64,000 nucleotides of DNA from Alkaliphilus oremlandii OhILAs (GCF_000018325.1 NC_009922.1:2480001-2544000), one strand, 5' to 3'. Numbered from the stretch's first letter, positions 51,887-61,488 are shown. Notes: a model not told the origin generated them from the letters alone. Numbers and translations: made by a program.

Positions 51887-52543
51887 CTATTCCATGCTTT
51901 TTAAATCTGCTGGGATAATTAAATCTGCTTCCGTAGCTGCCTTCACTTCATCCAATGTAAACGCTGGGTTGATTTCTTTTAGAACCAATCCTTCCTTGAT
52001 AACCTCCATAACTCCCATCTCTGTAACAATTAGGTCTACTTGCGCCGCAGCGGTTAATGGTAGGGTACATTTTTTTAATATCTTTGCGCTACCTTTTGCT
52101 GTATGCTCCATTGCTACGATAACCTTCTTTGCACCTACTACTAGATCCATTGCACCGCCCATGCCCGGAACCATTTTACCAGGGATCATCCAGTTTGCTA
52201 GGTTTCCTTCTTGGTCTACTTGAAGCGCACCCAATACGGTTGCATCCACATGTCCACCTCGAATGATGGCAAAAGACATAGCACTATCAAAGAATACGCC
52301 GCCCTCCTTAATGGTTACAGGCTGACCTCCCGCATTTACGATATAAGGATTTTCTTTTCCAGCTTCTGGTGCAGGGCCCAGACCAACAAAACCATTTTCA
52401 GACTGTAGTATAATATCTACATCCTTCTCAATATAGTTGACTACCATGGTCGGTAATCCGATTCCTAAATTTACGACATCGCCATCCTTTAGTTCCTTGG
52501 CAACTCTTCTTGCGATAAATTCCTTTGGATTATTCATACTCAT
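51887..52543 (-). CDS. atoA: 3-oxoacid/acetoacetate CoA-transferase subunit B
   Basis: 218 residues. The B subunit carries the catalytic Glu in LQSENGFVGLG, which forms the glutamyl-CoA intermediate; GLGPAP and GMGGAMDLV follow. With AtoD it moves CoA between acetoacetate (or butyrate) and acetyl-CoA. The start overlaps the atoD stop by one base. Substrate range, acetoacetate versus short fatty acids, cannot be settled. Confidence 0.92.
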   Translation of the reverse strand: MSMNNPKEFIARRVAKELKDGDVVNLGIGLPTMVVNYIEKDVDIILQSENGFVGLGPAPEAGKENPYIVNAGGQPVTIKEGGVFFDSAMSFAIIRGGHVDATVLGALQVDQEGNLANWMIPGKMVPGMGGAMDLVVGAKKVIVAMEHTAKGSAKILKKCTLPLTAAAQVDLIVTEMGVMEVIKEGLVLKEINPAFTLDEVKAATEADLIIPADLKSME

Positions 52544-53196
52544 TACTTTCCACCTCCAACAATGTAATCTATAAATATGCCAGGGGTTACTACATCTTGA
52601 GGAGCGATGCTCCCAACTTCCACAATCTCTTCTGCTTCGATAATAACAGTATCCGCTGCCATAGCCATTAGTGTATTAAAGTTTCTAGAAGCACCTTCAA
52701 AATAAATATTTCCTTTTTTATCAACCTTATTTCCGAAAATAAGTGCTACATCAGCTCTTAGAGGCAACTCTAACAGGTATGTTTTACCGCCAACTTCTAT
52801 TTTTTGCTTCCCTTCTTCAACCAGTGTGCCAACTCCTGTCGGTGTTAAAATTCCACCAAGACCCGCTCCACCTGCTCGAACCTGCTCTGCTAATGTTCCT
52901 TGAGGAACCAATACAACCTCTGTCTCTTTTTCGTTCATCTGTCTACCAGTTTCTTTGTTTGTTCCAATATGAGAGACGATCACCTTTTTAAACTGCTTTG
53001 TCACAATCATTTTACCAACGCCAGCATCTACAAATGCAGTATCATTACAAATTAAGGTTAAGTCTTTTACACCTTTTTCTACCAATGCATCGATGATTTT
53101 ATGAGGACTTCCAGAGCCTAAAAAACCACCCACCATAACAGTCATACCATCTTGAACATGACTTATGGCTTCTTCCATATTTACAATTTTAGGCAT
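52543..53196 (-). CDS. atoD: 3-oxoacid/acetoacetate CoA-transferase subunit A
   Basis: 217 residues, CoA-binding subunit: VGGFLGSGSPHKIIDAL near the N-terminus (family GGFGxxGxP), then LVPQGTLAEQVRAGGAGLGG and GNIYFEGASRNFN. GGAGGTG lies upstream of the ATG. It is first in the ato pair, behind a perfect sigma-54 promoter, with a sigma-54 activator encoded next door, so expression probably needs that activator, as with AtoC in enterobacteria. Confidence 0.92.
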   Translation of the reverse strand: MPKIVNMEEAISHVQDGMTVMVGGFLGSGSPHKIIDALVEKGVKDLTLICNDTAFVDAGVGKMIVTKQFKKVIVSHIGTNKETGRQMNEKETEVVLVPQGTLAEQVRAGGAGLGGILTPTGVGTLVEEGKQKIEVGGKTYLLELPLRADVALIFGNKVDKKGNIYFEGASRNFNTLMAMAADTVIIEAEEIVEVGSIAPQDVVTPGIFIDYIVGGGK

Positions 53197-53254
53197 AATG
53201 CCACCTCCATATTTTATATCATATTATTTTTTCATACGCTATACCATTATATTA

Positions 53255-53270
53255 AGCAATTATTGTGCCA
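53255..53270 (-). promoter_or_regulatory. Sigma-54 promoter of atoDA
   Basis: TGGCAC-N5-TTGCT on the minus strand, a full match to the -24/-12 consensus, about 47 bases before the atoD start codon after the expected start site. Confidence 0.8.
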
Positions 53271-53340
53271 AACGATACGATCGTGGATTTTTCACTGTAT
53301 CAACACCCTAGTCATCCATGTCCCATAGGATATCTGTATA

Positions 53341-53378
53341 AAAAAATCTACAACTTCTTAATCATTGTAGACTTTTTT
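53341..53378 (-). terminator. Terminator of the sigma-54 activator gene
   Basis: TCTACAA pairs with TTGTAGA (11-base loop), flanked by A- and T-runs; six T follow on the minus strand. Confidence 0.8.
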
Positions 53379-53386
53379 ATACATTT

Positions 53387-54781
53387 TTAAATATCAATAT
53401 CATAGATTTCTATTTTTTTATATAAAGCCGTTCTATGAATCCCTAATAATTTAGCAGCCATAGATTTATTTCCTTTACTTTCTTCAATGGCTCTTTTAAT
53501 GGCTTCCTTTTCCACCCTAGCAATAATATCCTTTAGCAGTAGGGAATCTTCTTCTTCAAATGCATTATGAACGGCCTTCTTGCTTAAGTAATCCGGCAGA
53601 TGCTCCACTTGGATGGTATTTTCCTTACATAATATAAAGGACCGCTCCAGCACATTTCGAAGCTCTCTTATATTCCCTGGCCAATGATGGTTTCTCAGCA
53701 CATGAATCGTATCATTTGAAAGCTTTTTGTTCGGTAGCGCAATGCTATCCGCTAGCTGCTTTAAAATATGTTCCGCCAGTAAAGGAATATCATCAATTCG
53801 GTCTCTTAAGGGTGGAATTTCTATCTGTATTACATTCAACCTATAGTATAAATCCTGTCGAAACTTTCCTTCCTCCACGGCTTTTTCTAGATTTTCATTG
53901 GTAGAGGCAATTAATCGAATGTCAATTTCAATTCTCGCATTGCCACCGACCCGCTCTAATTCTCTGCCTTCCAGTACTCTTAATAGCTTTGCCTGCATTT
54001 CCATGGGCATAGAGCCGATCTCATCCAGTAGGATGGTTCCGCCATTGGCCAATTCAAATTTACCGATTTTACCTTCCTTTTTAGCCCCAGTAAAAGCCCC
54101 CGGCTCGTATCCAAACAGCTCTGATTCTAACAGTTCATTGGGAATCGCTGCACAGTTAATCGTAACGAAGGGGCCGTGTTTTCTGAAGCTTGCCTTATGC
54201 ACGCCATGGGCAAATAATTCCTTCCCTGTACCACTTTCTCCTTGAATTAAAATCGTCGCATTGCTCTCCGCAGCCATTTTGGCGATCTCTTTTAAATAGA
54301 TCATTCGATTGTTCTGTGTAATAATATTATCAAAGGAAAATTTCGTTTTATGAAGCCTTTTAATCGCTCCTTTATATTTGTGAACTGTATCCTCTAACGC
54401 TTCCAGCTTTTGCACCAGGGATTTTAGTTCCTTCACATCCTTAAAAAGCACAGTACCTGCCGCTCCAATAATATTACCGTCCTTTATGATGGGTACTCTA
54501 CTGGTGATCATATCTCTACCCTGTATTGTTTGTATTTCAAACAGCTCTTTTTCCCCTGTTTTTGCTACAATATGAAGTCGGGTATTTTCTATGATATCTT
54601 GAACATATTGGTCCAGAACATCGGATTCCTTTATTCCCATCAGCTTTTCATAATTCCACTTGACGATTTTTCCTTCTGTATCCACAATCGCCATGCCATA
54701 ATAAGCAGTATCTAATAAGTCTTCCAGCATTTCCATACTCTGTTTTAGACTTTTCAGCTCCTCATTTACATTTTTTCTCAA
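53387..54781 (-). CDS. Sigma-54-dependent activator with PAS domain
   Basis: 464 residues from a TTG seven bases after GAGGGGGG; a longer frame adds a poor hydrophobic segment and encodes this site. Residues about 20-130 are a PAS domain (YYGMAIVDTEGKIVKWN), then a coiled coil, the AAA+ domain (GESGTGKE, GAFTGAKKEG for sigma-54 contact, DEIGSMP) and a Fis-type helix-turn-helix (SMAAKLLGIHRTALYKKI). The PAS domain suggests sensing a small molecule or redox state rather than phosphorylation. It most likely activates atoDA directly downstream. Confidence 0.92.
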   Translation of the reverse strand: MRKNVNEELKSLKQSMEMLEDLLDTAYYGMAIVDTEGKIVKWNYEKLMGIKESDVLDQYVQDIIENTRLHIVAKTGEKELFEIQTIQGRDMITSRVPIIKDGNIIGAAGTVLFKDVKELKSLVQKLEALEDTVHKYKGAIKRLHKTKFSFDNIITQNNRMIYLKEIAKMAAESNATILIQGESGTGKELFAHGVHKASFRKHGPFVTINCAAIPNELLESELFGYEPGAFTGAKKEGKIGKFELANGGTILLDEIGSMPMEMQAKLLRVLEGRELERVGGNARIEIDIRLIASTNENLEKAVEEGKFRQDLYYRLNVIQIEIPPLRDRIDDIPLLAEHILKQLADSIALPNKKLSNDTIHVLRNHHWPGNIRELRNVLERSFILCKENTIQVEHLPDYLSKKAVHNAFEEEDSLLLKDIIARVEKEAIKRAIEESKGNKSMAAKLLGIHRTALYKKIEIYDIDI

Positions 54782-55051
54782 AAAAATACCCCCCTCGCTA
54801 TAATGCTCTTTAGTATATATTATCACGAAATATGTTAAAAAACTAATATTTAGAAAAATAGGAATCCATATTATTCTTTTCATATTCCCTTGATTTAAAA
54901 CCACTGGTTATTACAGTCGTTCCACTTCTTTATTCTTTAATTGATCTAATCTCATGAAATTTATACACAGAGTCCCAATAAAATCAGTTATATAATTTGA
55001 AATTATTGGAATACTACTTAATACAAAATAATTACAGGAGGGAGAGCTCCA

Positions 55052-56326
55052 ATGAATCCACATAGAAAATTGCTTATTTTAACGATGATATTTCTTTTGG
55101 TATTTTTCAGCACCATTGGCTGTAAAAAACAAGAAAATAACATAGGAGAGCCCAATGAAAACAAGAAACCTGAACAAAATGCCAAGATACCACCTCCAAA
55201 TGAAATGATTTTATCAGCCGAAGCATGGAAAGATCAATATCCCCTAATTTATGAATCCTTACAAATGACTTCACGATTTAAAGATGGTGTCACTGAAGAT
55301 CCAGAGCTGGGTGGCTCTCATCCGATTAGTTATCTAGAAAAATATCCGGATATAAAAATATTATACGATGGTATCGGCTTTGGAAAAGAATATTATGCAG
55401 CTCGGGGTCATTTCTATTCCCTTACGGATGTTATTAATACAGCAAGACCTAAGCCAGGTGCTTCCTGCCTTGCTTGTAAAACTGCTGATTATGAAAAGCT
55501 GCTCTTAGAATATAAGGATGAATTCTATGCCATGGACTTCCATAAGGTATCTCAAGAAATAGAAAATGGCATTACATGCTATACCTGTCATAGAAATGAA
55601 CCGGGTAAACAAATTCAAACGACGACACCGCAATTTAATGCTGCTTCCAGTAAACTTGAAAAAGATTTAAAGCCTGGTACATTAGCCTGTGCACAGTGTC
55701 ACGTAGAATATTATATGGAGCCAACAACAAAGGAAGTGATTCTACCTTGGGATCAAGGCTTAGAAATAGCAGAGATTGAAAAGTACTACGATGATTTAGA
55801 TTATTACGACTGGAAGCATCCAAGAACAGGAACCCCTTTAATTAAGGTACAACATCCGGAATTTGAAACTTATACTGGAAGTATTCACGATAAAATGGGG
55901 GTTACTTGTGCCGATTGTCATATGCCAACAGTAGAAGAAAATGGCGAAAAGTATAAGTCCCACTGGGCAAAAAGTCCATTGAAAAATGTCAATGAGTCCT
56001 GCGGTACTTGTCATAGCGCTGAAATAGATGGATTAACTGCAAAAGTGCAATCCATACAAAAAGAGATCGATGATCAGCTACTGGAAATCGGTGCTATGCT
56101 TGTAACATTAGTTGAAGAGTTTGGCCACGTTTTGGAAAATAATAAATTAGATGATCCCGCAATGAACGAACTTTGGGATTTACACAGAAAAGCACAGTAT
56201 CGATGGGATTTTGTCTTTGTCGAAAATAGTACGGGCTTCCATCATACTGAAAAAGCTAGAAATGCTTTGAAAGAAGCTAAGGATTATGCACAACAAGCGC
56301 TGGATAAATTAAAAGAATATCAATAA
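55052..56326 (+). CDS. nrfA: Ammonia-forming cytochrome c nitrite reductase
   Basis: 424 residues. Five haem sites: CLACK with Cys139, Cys142 and Lys143 (the unusual Lys-ligated active-site haem) and four CxxCH (CYTCH, CAQCH, CADCH, CGTCH). Catalytic Tyr lies in CHVEYYM and His in VQHPEFETY. It reduces nitrite to ammonium with six electrons outside the membrane. The N-terminus is a lipoprotein signal (STIGC, Cys24), unlike the soluble NrfA of proteobacteria. No NrfH quinol dehydrogenase gene is adjacent. GGAGGG precedes the ATG. Confidence 0.95.
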   Translation: MNPHRKLLILTMIFLLVFFSTIGCKKQENNIGEPNENKKPEQNAKIPPPNEMILSAEAWKDQYPLIYESLQMTSRFKDGVTEDPELGGSHPISYLEKYPDIKILYDGIGFGKEYYAARGHFYSLTDVINTARPKPGASCLACKTADYEKLLLEYKDEFYAMDFHKVSQEIENGITCYTCHRNEPGKQIQTTTPQFNAASSKLEKDLKPGTLACAQCHVEYYMEPTTKEVILPWDQGLEIAEIEKYYDDLDYYDWKHPRTGTPLIKVQHPEFETYTGSIHDKMGVTCADCHMPTVEENGEKYKSHWAKSPLKNVNESCGTCHSAEIDGLTAKVQSIQKEIDDQLLEIGAMLVTLVEEFGHVLENNKLDDPAMNELWDLHRKAQYRWDFVFVENSTGFHHTEKARNALKEAKDYAQQALDKLKEYQ

Positions 56327-56332
56327 AATATT

Positions 56333-56361
56333 GGGGCTGTTTTATACGACGAAACAGCCCC
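56333..56361 (+). terminator. GC-rich hairpin between nrfA and ccs1
   Basis: GGGGCTGTTT pairs exactly with AAACAGCCCC (nine-base loop). No U-run follows, so it is more likely a processing or stabilising hairpin that lets the downstream genes be made at a lower level. Confidence 0.5.
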
Positions 56362-56384
56362 TGATTAAATAAGGATGTGAGTCA

Positions 56385-57428
56385 ATGAGTATTTCTTTGA
56401 AAAAAATATTCAATTTTTTAAAATCAATGAAATTTGGATTGTTATTGCTGGGACTATTGTGTTTCGTTGCTATCATTGGTTCTATTATACCCCAAGGGAG
56501 AGAAGAAGCCTTTTATTTGAATACCTATACTTCCCTATGGTCTCAAATCATCGTTTCCTTCAAGCTATACGACATCTATCATTCCTTAGGATTTATTCTA
56601 ATCTTCTTTGCTTTAACCTTAAACCTATTTCTATGCAGCACCATTCGACTTAGGAAGCTTCTGAAACAAAATAGACTGAGCTTATTCGGCTCATGGCTGA
56701 TTCATGTAGGCCTTCTTGCAATCATCATATCTTATAGCTACGGTCAATATACCTATTTCGATACTTATGCCTATGGTACTCCCGGCTCCACCCTAGCCGT
56801 AGCAGAGACGAATTTCTTTATGAAGATCAATGATTTTAATGTTGTGTATCGAGAAGATGGTTCTGTTCAACAGTATATTACCGATGCTACTTTATCGGAC
56901 AAAGAAGGCAATGCTCTTGTTTCTGGAGAAATATCCGTGAACCATCCTATGAGATACGAAGGGTATACCTTTTATCAACATAGCACTGGCTGGGCTTCTG
57001 ACATAGATGTATATAAAGATTCGGAACATATAACAAAGACAGTTCTATACGATGGCACTGCCTATGTGGATAATGAAGAATATCTCATCCTTCAGATGCA
57101 TCATTTTTATCCAGATTTTATAGCTACAGAAGCCGGTTTTGCTTCTAAATCTAATCATTTAAACAATCCCAAAATACTCTATTCACTGTTCTACGGTGGA
57201 CAAAGGGTGCTGATGAACGTGACTTCCTTAGATGAAGATATCCATTGGCAGAACTACACCTTTAAGTTCTCACAGCCTCAAAGGTATACTTATTTATCTG
57301 TAAATAAAATGAATGGGAAGGCCGGTGCAATGATAGGCTCCGGAATCATTATTTTAGGATTGTTCTTGGCTTTCTATGGAAAATCTAAAGAAATTATTTC
57401 TACAAAAAACAAGGAGGTTTCCATCTAA
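56385..57428 (+). CDS. resB: Cytochrome c biogenesis protein ResB/Ccs1
   Basis: 347 residues. Three membrane helices near the N-terminus (about 15-32, 65-85, 105-122), a large outer domain (about 125-310) and a final helix, the Ccs1/ResB layout. FLKSMKFGLLLLGLL and GSIIPQG are family marks. With CcsA it moves haem across the membrane and attaches it to CxxCH/CxxCK sites. AAGGATGTGA precedes the ATG. It follows nrfA, whose five haems it should help attach. Confidence 0.9.
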   Translation: MSISLKKIFNFLKSMKFGLLLLGLLCFVAIIGSIIPQGREEAFYLNTYTSLWSQIIVSFKLYDIYHSLGFILIFFALTLNLFLCSTIRLRKLLKQNRLSLFGSWLIHVGLLAIIISYSYGQYTYFDTYAYGTPGSTLAVAETNFFMKINDFNVVYREDGSVQQYITDATLSDKEGNALVSGEISVNHPMRYEGYTFYQHSTGWASDIDVYKDSEHITKTVLYDGTAYVDNEEYLILQMHHFYPDFIATEAGFASKSNHLNNPKILYSLFYGGQRVLMNVTSLDEDIHWQNYTFKFSQPQRYTYLSVNKMNGKAGAMIGSGIIILGLFLAFYGKSKEIISTKNKEVSI

Positions 57429-57490
57429 TCCCTGTAGATGCATCACTTTTAAATCACTTATAAATCGATAAACTATATAGGAGGGTACCA

Positions 57491-58327
57491 ATGTTAGGAG
57501 AAAATCAGAGTTTTTTTATATCAGTAGTATTATACAGCTTCGCTACAATGGCGTATTTTATTTTTTTCGTTTTTAGAAAGGAAAAATTAAGTAATTATGG
57601 GAGTATTTTTTTAAAAATAGGACTGGTTTTTCATACCATTTCTCTAGTCACTAGAACCGTGACTGCCAGTAGATTGCCAATCAGCAATCAATACGAATTT
57701 GCTATAAGTTTTGCTTGGGGAATCAGCATATTTTATTTGATATTTGAAAAAAAATATCGTTATCAAATATTAGGAACCTTCGCTACACCCATCATCCTGA
57801 TATTGATTTATTATGCGGCGATGCAATCCAAAGATATTCGGCCTTTAATGCCCGCTCTTCAAAGCAATTGGATTGTGGTTCATGTTGTAACAGCCATATT
57901 TAGCTACGGTGCCTTTGCAATCGCCTGTGCAATTTCTCTCATTTACCTTATTCGAGATCACCTACACCATGATTCCTTTATAATCAATCATATCCCCAGT
58001 GCAGAGCTTTTAGATATTATGAGCTATCGAGCCATTGCTATTGGCTTTCTAAGTCTGACCTTCGTCATTGTAACCGGTGCTATTTGGGCAGAAAAAGCTT
58101 GGGGTAGATACTGGCAATGGGACCCTAAAGAAACCTGGTCCTTTATAACATGGGTAATTTATTCTATTTACTTACATGTAAGATTATCTAAGGGGTGGGC
58201 GGGTAAAAAAGCTGCTTGGTTTTCTATTGCTGGATTTGCTTCCATATTGTTTACCTATATCGGTGTCAATACTATTTTAGCAGGATATCATTCCTATTCA
58301 CTTATTTTTCTTCCACCTTTATTCTAA
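57491..58327 (+). CDS. resC: Cytochrome c assembly protein CcsA/ResC
   Basis: 278 residues, eight membrane helices. The haem-handling WWD motif is at WGRYWQWDPKETWSF, and conserved His residues lie in VVHVVTAIF and near the C-terminus (AGYHSY). It partners ResB in system II haem attachment. TAGGAGGG precedes the ATG. A CxxCK site in NrfA needs a dedicated lyase in system I organisms; here the resBC pair beside nrfA may serve that role. Confidence 0.93.
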   Translation: MLGENQSFFISVVLYSFATMAYFIFFVFRKEKLSNYGSIFLKIGLVFHTISLVTRTVTASRLPISNQYEFAISFAWGISIFYLIFEKKYRYQILGTFATPIILILIYYAAMQSKDIRPLMPALQSNWIVVHVVTAIFSYGAFAIACAISLIYLIRDHLHHDSFIINHIPSAELLDIMSYRAIAIGFLSLTFVIVTGAIWAEKAWGRYWQWDPKETWSFITWVIYSIYLHVRLSKGWAGKKAAWFSIAGFASILFTYIGVNTILAGYHSYSLIFLPPLF

Positions 58328-58437
58328 TCCTAGGTATGGGCATCTTTTCTATCTTACATGAAACTTCCACATACTGGACCCCTGCATACAATAACTCTGT
58401 ATAAAATTTGTAGAACCAAATAGAAAGGTTGCTTAAT

Positions 58438-58477
58438 GCTGTAAGCTAGGCATACTGTAGTATTCCTAGCTTACAGC
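58438..58477. terminator. Bidirectional terminator after resC
   Basis: Thirteen-base perfect arms (GCTGTAAGCTAGG and CCTAGCTTACAGC), loop 14, followed by TATTAATTTTCT on the plus strand. It separates nrfA-resBC from the convergent Tat lipoprotein gene. Confidence 0.8.
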
Positions 58478-58503
58478 TATTAATTTTCTCTCGTTATTTA
58501 TTT

Positions 58504-59205
58504 CTAAACTCCAAAGTGTTTGTTTAATAGCTCAACGGTTTTACCTGCAACATCTCCAGTTAAACAGGCACATCTTTCTTTTCTTTTTGGATCATTCATG
58601 GCTACACCTGCTTTTTCCATAAACTTACTGACGGAATCAATGCAATTAACTGAATTAGCAACTGTTGTTTCTAACTTCATATCTGGCTGATATATTGGAA
58701 ATTCTGTTTTTTGGTACCAATCAAATAATTCCTTTGTAACCGCCTTTGCATCCTCTGGTTCACATACAAGACCAATCGCTGCAACTGCTCCTCCTAATGA
58801 TCCACAAAGTGATCCTATTCCATAGCCGGTGGTACCATTGGCAAACATATCTATAGGAATTTGATTAAATGGATATCCAGCACTATCCCCTAATTGACCT
58901 ATTATTGCGTCTGCAACGCCTCTACAGCAGCCCCCTTTATTATAGTATCCTGCGTGCCCCCGCTCAATTGCAGTTGCAACATCTAGTTTTTGATATGCAT
59001 AAGGATAGGATGGTGCATCCTTACTGGCTTCAACGTATTTATAATTTAATACTTCTTTAGAAGGGAGCTGAGCTGTTTCACTTGCACAAGCAGATAATAG
59101 TGTTGGAATTGTACCTAACATCGCTACGCCTACCGCTGATTTTCCGATTTTTTGAATCATTTCTCTCCTTGAATAGCTCCTAGCTTTAAAATTATTTTTT
59201 TCCAT
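58504..59205 (-). CDS. Tat-exported lipoprotein, C_GCAxxG_C_C family
   Basis: 233 residues. A twin-arginine signal (SRREMIQKIG), hydrophobic segment and lipobox (LSAC, Cys40) mark export in folded form. The mature protein carries conserved cysteines: GGCCRGVADA, SLCGSLGGAVAAIGL (the family CGAxxG motif), VNCIDS and RCACLTGD. Tat export and paired Cys suggest a redox cofactor or Fe-S cluster fitted in the cytoplasm. No CxxCH is present, so it is not a cytochrome. It faces nrfA-resBC and may act in the same electron chain, which is inference. Confidence 0.8.
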   Translation of the reverse strand: MEKNNFKARSYSRREMIQKIGKSAVGVAMLGTIPTLLSACASETAQLPSKEVLNYKYVEASKDAPSYPYAYQKLDVATAIERGHAGYYNKGGCCRGVADAIIGQLGDSAGYPFNQIPIDMFANGTTGYGIGSLCGSLGGAVAAIGLVCEPEDAKAVTKELFDWYQKTEFPIYQPDMKLETTVANSVNCIDSVSKFMEKAGVAMNDPKRKERCACLTGDVAGKTVELLNKHFGV

Positions 59206-59624
59206 TTCTTCCGCTCCTTATTTGTTAATTTTTTATCACATTTTTATCTTAGTTTATTATTTTAAATAAGTCAATATAAGTACATCTTATATTTCTTTAT
59301 GTAGCATAACAATATTTTATATATATTTAATTATATTTTCTATCATTTAAAATTCACATATCTATTGAAAATATTACTTCTGTAAAATTAAATCACCATT
59401 CCATAATTTATTTTTTGCTCCTATTTAATTTTTATATACTTAAGTTATGTTCTATTGTTTTTTTCTATACTTAGTTAAAATTTTATCATTATTTAGAGTT
59501 TGACACATCTCTTTCTAATGATTTTTTCCATTTCAATGGAAAGGATCAATTCTACTATAAAAAATCAAAAAAGCTCTTAGCAAGAGCTTTTTTAATAATA
59601 TTTAATTTAATATAATCAGCAAAA
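59206..59624 (-). other. AT-rich intergenic region with a promoter and a terminator
   Basis: Contains a promoter for the Tat lipoprotein gene (TTGACT, 17 bases, TAAGAT; 59246-59274) and the terminator at 59567-59593. Otherwise I see nothing in this very AT-rich stretch. Confidence 0.5.
59567..59593 (-). terminator. Terminator of the cca operon
   Basis: AAAAAAGCTCTT and its exact complement with loop AGC; poly-U on both strands. Confidence 0.88.
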
Positions 59625-60977
59625 TTAGTTTAATTTTTCTCTAGCAATTTGTAATAAGGTATTGGTTGTGTTTAGTTCCGGATTTTCTAATACGATTTCC
59701 ATTAGTTCATTTAATATTCTTCCAATTTTTTTTCCCTCCGGTACGCCCAATTCCATCAAGTGGTGTCCACTAATCTCTAAATCCTTTATGGATAAAGGCT
59801 GTTTCTCATGGAGTATCCGTTCAGCTCTCCTTTTTAAATCCAGTACATCACTGATATCATTCCTCTTAGAAGAACCGCCAATATCTGCAATCTGAAGCTT
59901 AAATAATCGGTGCATATTCGAAGGGTTCACCCTGCTGATCAACCTTTTGATGGCTTTATCGGATAATTTTTCATACCTTGTCATATGTTCCTTAACCAAG
60001 GCCAAGACTTGATCTATTGTACGATTATCATATTTAAGCCTTCTCATTATCTTTTGTGCCGTCTTCCAGCTTGCTACATGGTGCCGATAAAAATGTCCAA
60101 TGCCACTTTCATCTAAGCTAAAGGTTTCGGGTTTTCCAATGTCATGTAATAGAGCAGCTAATCTTAAAATTAAGTCCTTTTCAGTCTGATCTACTACGCT
60201 GAGAATATGGTTGAAAACATCCTTGTCGTGGTGGGGACTATGCTGATTGAATCCCACACATACTTCCAGTTCGGGTAGGATATATTTTAAAAGATCCGTA
60301 TCATGTAAAAGCACCAGCCCTCTTGATGGCACCTCCGTCATTAGGATTTTATTCAGTTCTTCCCGAATTCGCTCTGTACTAATCTTCCCAATATTGTGGG
60401 ATAGTGCTCGAATTCCTTGGAATGTACGCTCCTCTAAAGTGTAGTCTAGCTGAGCGGAGAACCTTACTGCCCTTAACATTCTCAAATAGTCTTCGCTGAA
60501 TCGTTCCAGAGGGTTTCCAACGGTTTTGATCTTCCGATTCCATAGGTCTTCCATACCGCCATGATAGTCGATTAATCCATCTTTATGGTGATAGGCCATT
60601 GCATTGATGGTAAAATCTCGCCTCTTTAAGTCCTCTCTTAACGAGGCGGTAAACTGAACTTTCTCCGGATGTCTTCCATCCCTATAATCTCCATCCACTC
60701 TGTAGGTAGTTACTTCATAGCCCACATGGTCAATTACCACCGTTACGGTTCCATGCTTTAAACCTGTAGGGATGACCTTAAACCCACTCAATAGTTCCAT
60801 CATTTTTTCCGGTGTACAATTGGTGCAGATATCCCAGTCCTGTGGTGATTTATTTAAAATAGAGTCCCTTACGCATCCACCAACGATATATCCTTCATAA
60901 CCATTTATACTGAATATATCCAATATCTGTTCTACCGCTTTCGGTATTTGAATTTTTATTTTAGAAATTTCAATCAC
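59625..60977 (-). CDS. cca: CCA tRNA nucleotidyltransferase
   Basis: 450 residues, class II. The N-terminal catalytic head has GGCVRDSIL and the two-Asp motif DWDICT, then YRVDGDYRDGRHPEKV and RRDFTINAMAYH. A tRNA-binding helical part with an HD domain (LLHDIGKPETF) follows, so it may also carry phosphohydrolase activity. It builds or repairs the CCA end of tRNAs. The GTG start overlaps the YbaK-type gene stop (GTGA). Confidence 0.93.
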   Translation of the reverse strand: MIEISKIKIQIPKAVEQILDIFSINGYEGYIVGGCVRDSILNKSPQDWDICTNCTPEKMMELLSGFKVIPTGLKHGTVTVVIDHVGYEVTTYRVDGDYRDGRHPEKVQFTASLREDLKRRDFTINAMAYHHKDGLIDYHGGMEDLWNRKIKTVGNPLERFSEDYLRMLRAVRFSAQLDYTLEERTFQGIRALSHNIGKISTERIREELNKILMTEVPSRGLVLLHDTDLLKYILPELEVCVGFNQHSPHHDKDVFNHILSVVDQTEKDLILRLAALLHDIGKPETFSLDESGIGHFYRHHVASWKTAQKIMRRLKYDNRTIDQVLALVKEHMTRYEKLSDKAIKRLISRVNPSNMHRLFKLQIADIGGSSKRNDISDVLDLKRRAERILHEKQPLSIKDLEISGHHLMELGVPEGKKIGRILNELMEIVLENPELNTTNTLLQIAREKLN

Positions 60978-61471
60978 TCCACATCTACATATTGCACAGT
61001 ATTGCTACACCATTGAACATATCTTTGAAAATCCTCATAGGTAATCGTAATACTTGCTGTATTGATATTTGGATGAAAGGTTATCTTCTCTCTTTTCTGT
61101 AAGTCCTTATCAATTAATAACACCACTTCTTTATTCTCATCGTTAATCAAACCAAATGGAGAAACGGCTCCCGGTTCAAGTCCAAGATACTGCTCCATTC
61201 TATCTGGAGATGCAAAGCTTAATCTAGTGCTACCAATCTGTTTTGCTAAATCCTTCGTACTTGTTTTTTTACTACTTTCAATCACCACTAAATAATGTTG
61301 GTCTCCCTTGGAATTACGCAAGAATAAATTTTTACAATGGGCGATGTTATCACCCTTTAATTCGTGTTCTTCGATCTCCGCAATGGTATATACAGCGGGA
61401 TGAGTATATCTATCATAAACAATATTTAACATATCCAGTGTTTCGTAAACCTTTTTTTCTCTGATATCCAT
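60974..61471 (-). CDS. YbaK/ProX-type aminoacyl-tRNA deacylase
   Basis: 165 residues, free-standing editing domain: YTIAEIEEHELKG, KNLFLRNSKGDQHYLVVI, DLAKQIGSTRLSFASPDRMEQYLGLEPGAVSPFGL (key words RLSFAS, LGLEPGAVSPFGL). The last stretch is typical of ProX, which removes alanine from mischarged tRNA-Pro. GGAGG precedes the ATG. It is coupled to cca by a four-base overlap, giving a small tRNA-quality operon. Confidence 0.9.
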   Translation of the reverse strand: MDIREKKVYETLDMLNIVYDRYTHPAVYTIAEIEEHELKGDNIAHCKNLFLRNSKGDQHYLVVIESSKKTSTKDLAKQIGSTRLSFASPDRMEQYLGLEPGAVSPFGLINDENKEVVLLIDKDLQKREKITFHPNINTASITITYEDFQRYVQWCSNTVQYVDVE

Positions 61472-61488
61472 CCTCAGTGCCTCCTAAA

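Noticed and set aside
58504..59205. Split-Soret or other c-type cytochrome
   Set aside because: No CxxCH haem site is present despite several cysteines.
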